Below, in pieces: positions 3,722 to 5,801 of a stretch of DNA of 5,801 bases. The first letter of the stretch is position 1. Every line of letters begins with the position of its first letter. The notes beneath the pieces were generated by a model that saw only the letters and a list, made by a program, of their open reading frames with translations, had not been told where the DNA came from and ran no database searches. A program made the translations under genes and the position numbers. This DNA is from Candidatus Aerophobota bacterium (GTDB lineage: Bacteria; Aerophobota; Aerophobia; Aerophobales; B3-G15), in the NCBI GenBank assembly GCA_021163905.1, contig JAGGTG010000032.1, forward strand, positions 1-5,801. Reading direction: 5' to 3'.

Positions 3722-5797
3722 TTATATTTTAAGTTGTTTTTTAATCCATAGCGAGGAAAATCTCGAAGGATTAAACTCTTTAACCAGAGTTTTAGCTTTT
3801 GAGGCATATCTATGGGGAGCAGTTCCTTTTAAAAAGGCAAACCACTCGGAATTTTTATCATTGGTCGGAGCCAGAAGACCTGTGTTAAGATCTATTTTTT
3901 TAAATACAATTCCAGGAGGACATGGGAAATCTTTTACGGGTTTTCCTTCCAAGGATTTTTTCATGAATTTTGTCCAGACTGGAATTGCTCCAACACTGCC
4001 TGTTATTTTTTCTCCAAGAGGGGACCCATCATCTTTGCCAATCCACACTCCTGCTACAAGGTCCGGAGTAAATCCAATAAACCAGGCATCCATTGTTTTA
4101 TCTGTATTTTCCTCTCCTGTCCAGCCAACTGTCCCTGTTTTCCCTGCACAGGGACGGTTAAACCCCAACCATCTTACTCTTTGACCCGTTCCCTTTTCTA
4201 TGACCTTTTTTAAAAGATCTATCATTACAAAGGAAGTTTGCGGAGAAAGGACAGCCTTCCCCCTGGGAAAATTTTCCTCAATAATTTTCCCCTGTGAATC
4301 TTTTACTTTTAAAATAAATATAGGGGTCATTCTTATCCCGTAGTTTGCTATTGTGGCATAGCCTCTTACCATTTCAAGTAAACTCAGGGATGATGTTCCA
4401 AGAGTAAGAGTAAGATCAGCATTAAGAGGACTTTCAATACCCATTTTTCTTGCGTATTTTATTACAGTTGACACACCCACCTTTTGCAGAAGTTTAACCG
4501 ATGCTACATTTATGGAATGAGCTAACATTTCCCATAGATAAACCTTCCCCCAGTAATAATTTTCGTAGTTTTTTGGAGACCAGTAACCTCTTATTTTTTT
4601 TATCTGTCCACTTTTTATTACCCTTTTCCTGGTTGGAAAAATAATAGGACTATCAAAGAAAGAACTAACAGGGGTAAACTTTCCACTGTCAATAGCAGCT
4701 GTATATGTGAAGAGCTTAAATGCCGACCCGGTTTGTCTGTGAGCCTGAGTAGCTCTATTAAATTGAGATTCATTAAAATCTCTTCCGCCAACCATAGCTT
4801 TTACGAATCCTGTGTGGGGGTCCATTGCCAGAAGAGCTCCTTGGAAATTATTTTTCTTAAGGTAGGGTAAAAGTGCCTCTTCTGCAGCTTTTTGCATTTT
4901 AATATCAAGGGTGGTGTATACTTTAAGCCCTCCTCTCCAGAGAGCATCATACCCATATTTTTTTGCTATAATTTGGCGTACCCACTCAGCAAAGTAAGGG
5001 GCAAAGTAAATATGTCTTCTCTCCATCTTTTTTTGATCAATACTCACCCCAAGAGGTAAGTTTTTTGCTTTTTCCATCTGGCTCTTTGTAATAAATCCAA
5101 CCTCGTACATCCTGTGAAGAACGTAATTTCGCCTTTTCAGAGCATTCCTGGGATTGTAAAGAGGGGAATACTTACCGGGGCTTTTTGGTATTCCAGCCAG
5201 TAGAGCCGATTCTGCAAGGCTGAGTTTACTTACCGGCTTATTAAAGTAAAAAGATGCCGCTTCAGCAACACCGTATATTCCATGGCCAAAGTATATCTGA
5301 TTTAGGTACATTTTTAGGATCTCATCTTTGCTGTATTTTTTTTCAATTTCAATTGCCAGAATGATTTCCTTTATTTTTCTGGAGAGGGTTTTTTTCTGAG
5401 TCAGGAACAGACTCCTTGCAAGTTGCTGGGTGATGGTACTTGCTCCCTGTGCTCTACTTCTGGTAACAACATCAAACCAGATTGCCTTTAGTATTCGGAT
5501 TATGTCAATGCCGGGATGTTGATAAAATCTACTGTCTTCCACAGCTATAAAGGCTTTTTTAACAAAAGGAGAAATTTTAGAGAGAGGAACAACTTCTCTT
5601 TTTTCCAGAAAAAATTCAGCAAGTAGTTCTCCATTCTCAGAATAAATTGTTGTTGTTTGACTGGGATGGTAGTTCTCAAGTTGTTCGATCTTTGGAAGGT
5701 TATACAGTGTTGATATAAAGTATCCTAATCCAGCTCCCAGGAAAATGAAGATAAAAAGCAATAAAATAAGGAAAAATATGGATTTTTTTACTAACAT
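3722..5797 (-). CDS. mrcA: Class A penicillin-binding protein (bifunctional PBP1A-type peptidoglycan synthase)
   Basis: This 691-residue, membrane-anchored enzyme polymerises glycan strands from lipid II and cross-links their peptides outside the cytoplasmic membrane. Residues 6-28 form an N-terminal transmembrane anchor after MLVKK. The GT51 glycosyltransferase (about 45-225) has AVEDSRFYQHPGID with catalytic Glu87, QGASTITQQLAR (117-128) and LNQIYFGHGIYGVAEAA (165-181). The transpeptidase (about 318-610) has SxxK as GSAFK with Ser358 and Lys361, SxN as Ser428-Ile-Asn430, and KTG at 553-555. All catalytic motifs are intact. The first motif is RQTGSAFKLF where RQPGSxFKP is more usual. The length is normal for PBP1A types lacking large inserts. 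ATG 5797 places the membrane helix at the N-terminus as expected. Only 4 bases remain before the window edge, so its ribosome site and promoter cannot be seen. It probably leads the YHS and SAM-hydrolase-family genes. Confidence 0.95.
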   Translation of the reverse strand: MLVKKSIFFLILLLFIFIFLGAGLGYFISTLYNLPKIEQLENYHPSQTTTIYSENGELLAEFFLEKREVVPLSKISPFVKKAFIAVEDSRFYQHPGIDIIRILKAIWFDVVTRSRAQGASTITQQLARSLFLTQKKTLSRKIKEIILAIEIEKKYSKDEILKMYLNQIYFGHGIYGVAEAASFYFNKPVSKLSLAESALLAGIPKSPGKYSPLYNPRNALKRRNYVLHRMYEVGFITKSQMEKAKNLPLGVSIDQKKMERRHIYFAPYFAEWVRQIIAKKYGYDALWRGGLKVYTTLDIKMQKAAEEALLPYLKKNNFQGALLAMDPHTGFVKAMVGGRDFNESQFNRATQAHRQTGSAFKLFTYTAAIDSGKFTPVSSFFDSPIIFPTRKRVIKSGQIKKIRGYWSPKNYENYYWGKVYLWEMLAHSINVASVKLLQKVGVSTVIKYARKMGIESPLNADLTLTLGTSSLSLLEMVRGYATIANYGIRMTPIFILKVKDSQGKIIEENFPRGKAVLSPQTSFVMIDLLKKVIEKGTGQRVRWLGFNRPCAGKTGTVGWTGEENTDKTMDAWFIGFTPDLVAGVWIGKDDGSPLGEKITGSVGAIPVWTKFMKKSLEGKPVKDFPCPPGIVFKKIDLNTGLLAPTNDKNSEWFAFLKGTAPHRYASKAKTLVKEFNPSRFSSLWIKKQLKI

Positions 5798-5801
5798 ACT
5801 C

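Noticed and set aside
3861..4184. Plus-strand 107-codon open frame
   Set aside because: It is a shadow of the PBP transpeptidase region on the other strand, with no ribosome site and no recognisable domain.

Overview
This is a compact bacterial chromosomal window of low GC content (about 40% by eye). It shows no sign of phage or of an intact insertion sequence. The class A penicillin-binding protein indicates a peptidoglycan-walled bacterium. The Shine-Dalgarno sites are strong and G-rich (AAGGGGGTG, AAGGAGGGG), and the proteins are rich in Lys, Ile and Glu. A long-form hibernation factor next to a PtsN-type EIIA is common among diderm and candidate-phylum bacteria. I cannot place the organism more precisely; an uncultivated, possibly thermophilic lineage is a guess.

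Layout. Positions 1-192 form a GC-richer intergenic stretch with a direct repeat of about 22 bp (41-63 and 124-145) flanking a hairpin (92-118), and no convincing gene. A near-perfect housekeeping promoter (193-220) follows, with an inverted repeat over the likely start site. Four plus-strand genes come next: a cold shock protein (263-469), long-form hpf (596-1126), a PtsN-like EIIA (1142-1597) and metK (1627-2778). hpf, ptsN and metK are spaced 15-29 bp apart and look like one operon. Three minus-strand genes read toward them from the right edge: a class A PBP (5797-3722), a 49-residue YHS-domain protein (3698-3549) and a DUF62/SAM hydroxide adenosyltransferase family protein (3530-2775). Their gaps of 23 and 18 bp also suggest an operon.

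The most interesting point is the junction. metK, which makes S-adenosylmethionine (SAM), and a member of the family that hydrolyses SAM to adenosine and methionine meet tail to tail, with stop codons overlapping by 4 bp and no room for a terminator. The SAM hydrolase homologue has Gln in place of the expected catalytic His (TFQGKD for TFHGRD) and has no visible Shine-Dalgarno site. It may therefore be weakly translated, altered in chemistry, or a SAM/adenosine-binding sensor rather than an active hydrolase. With a cold shock protein, a ribosome hibernation factor and a PtsN regulator next door, the plus-strand group could link growth arrest to methyl-donor supply; that link is inference.
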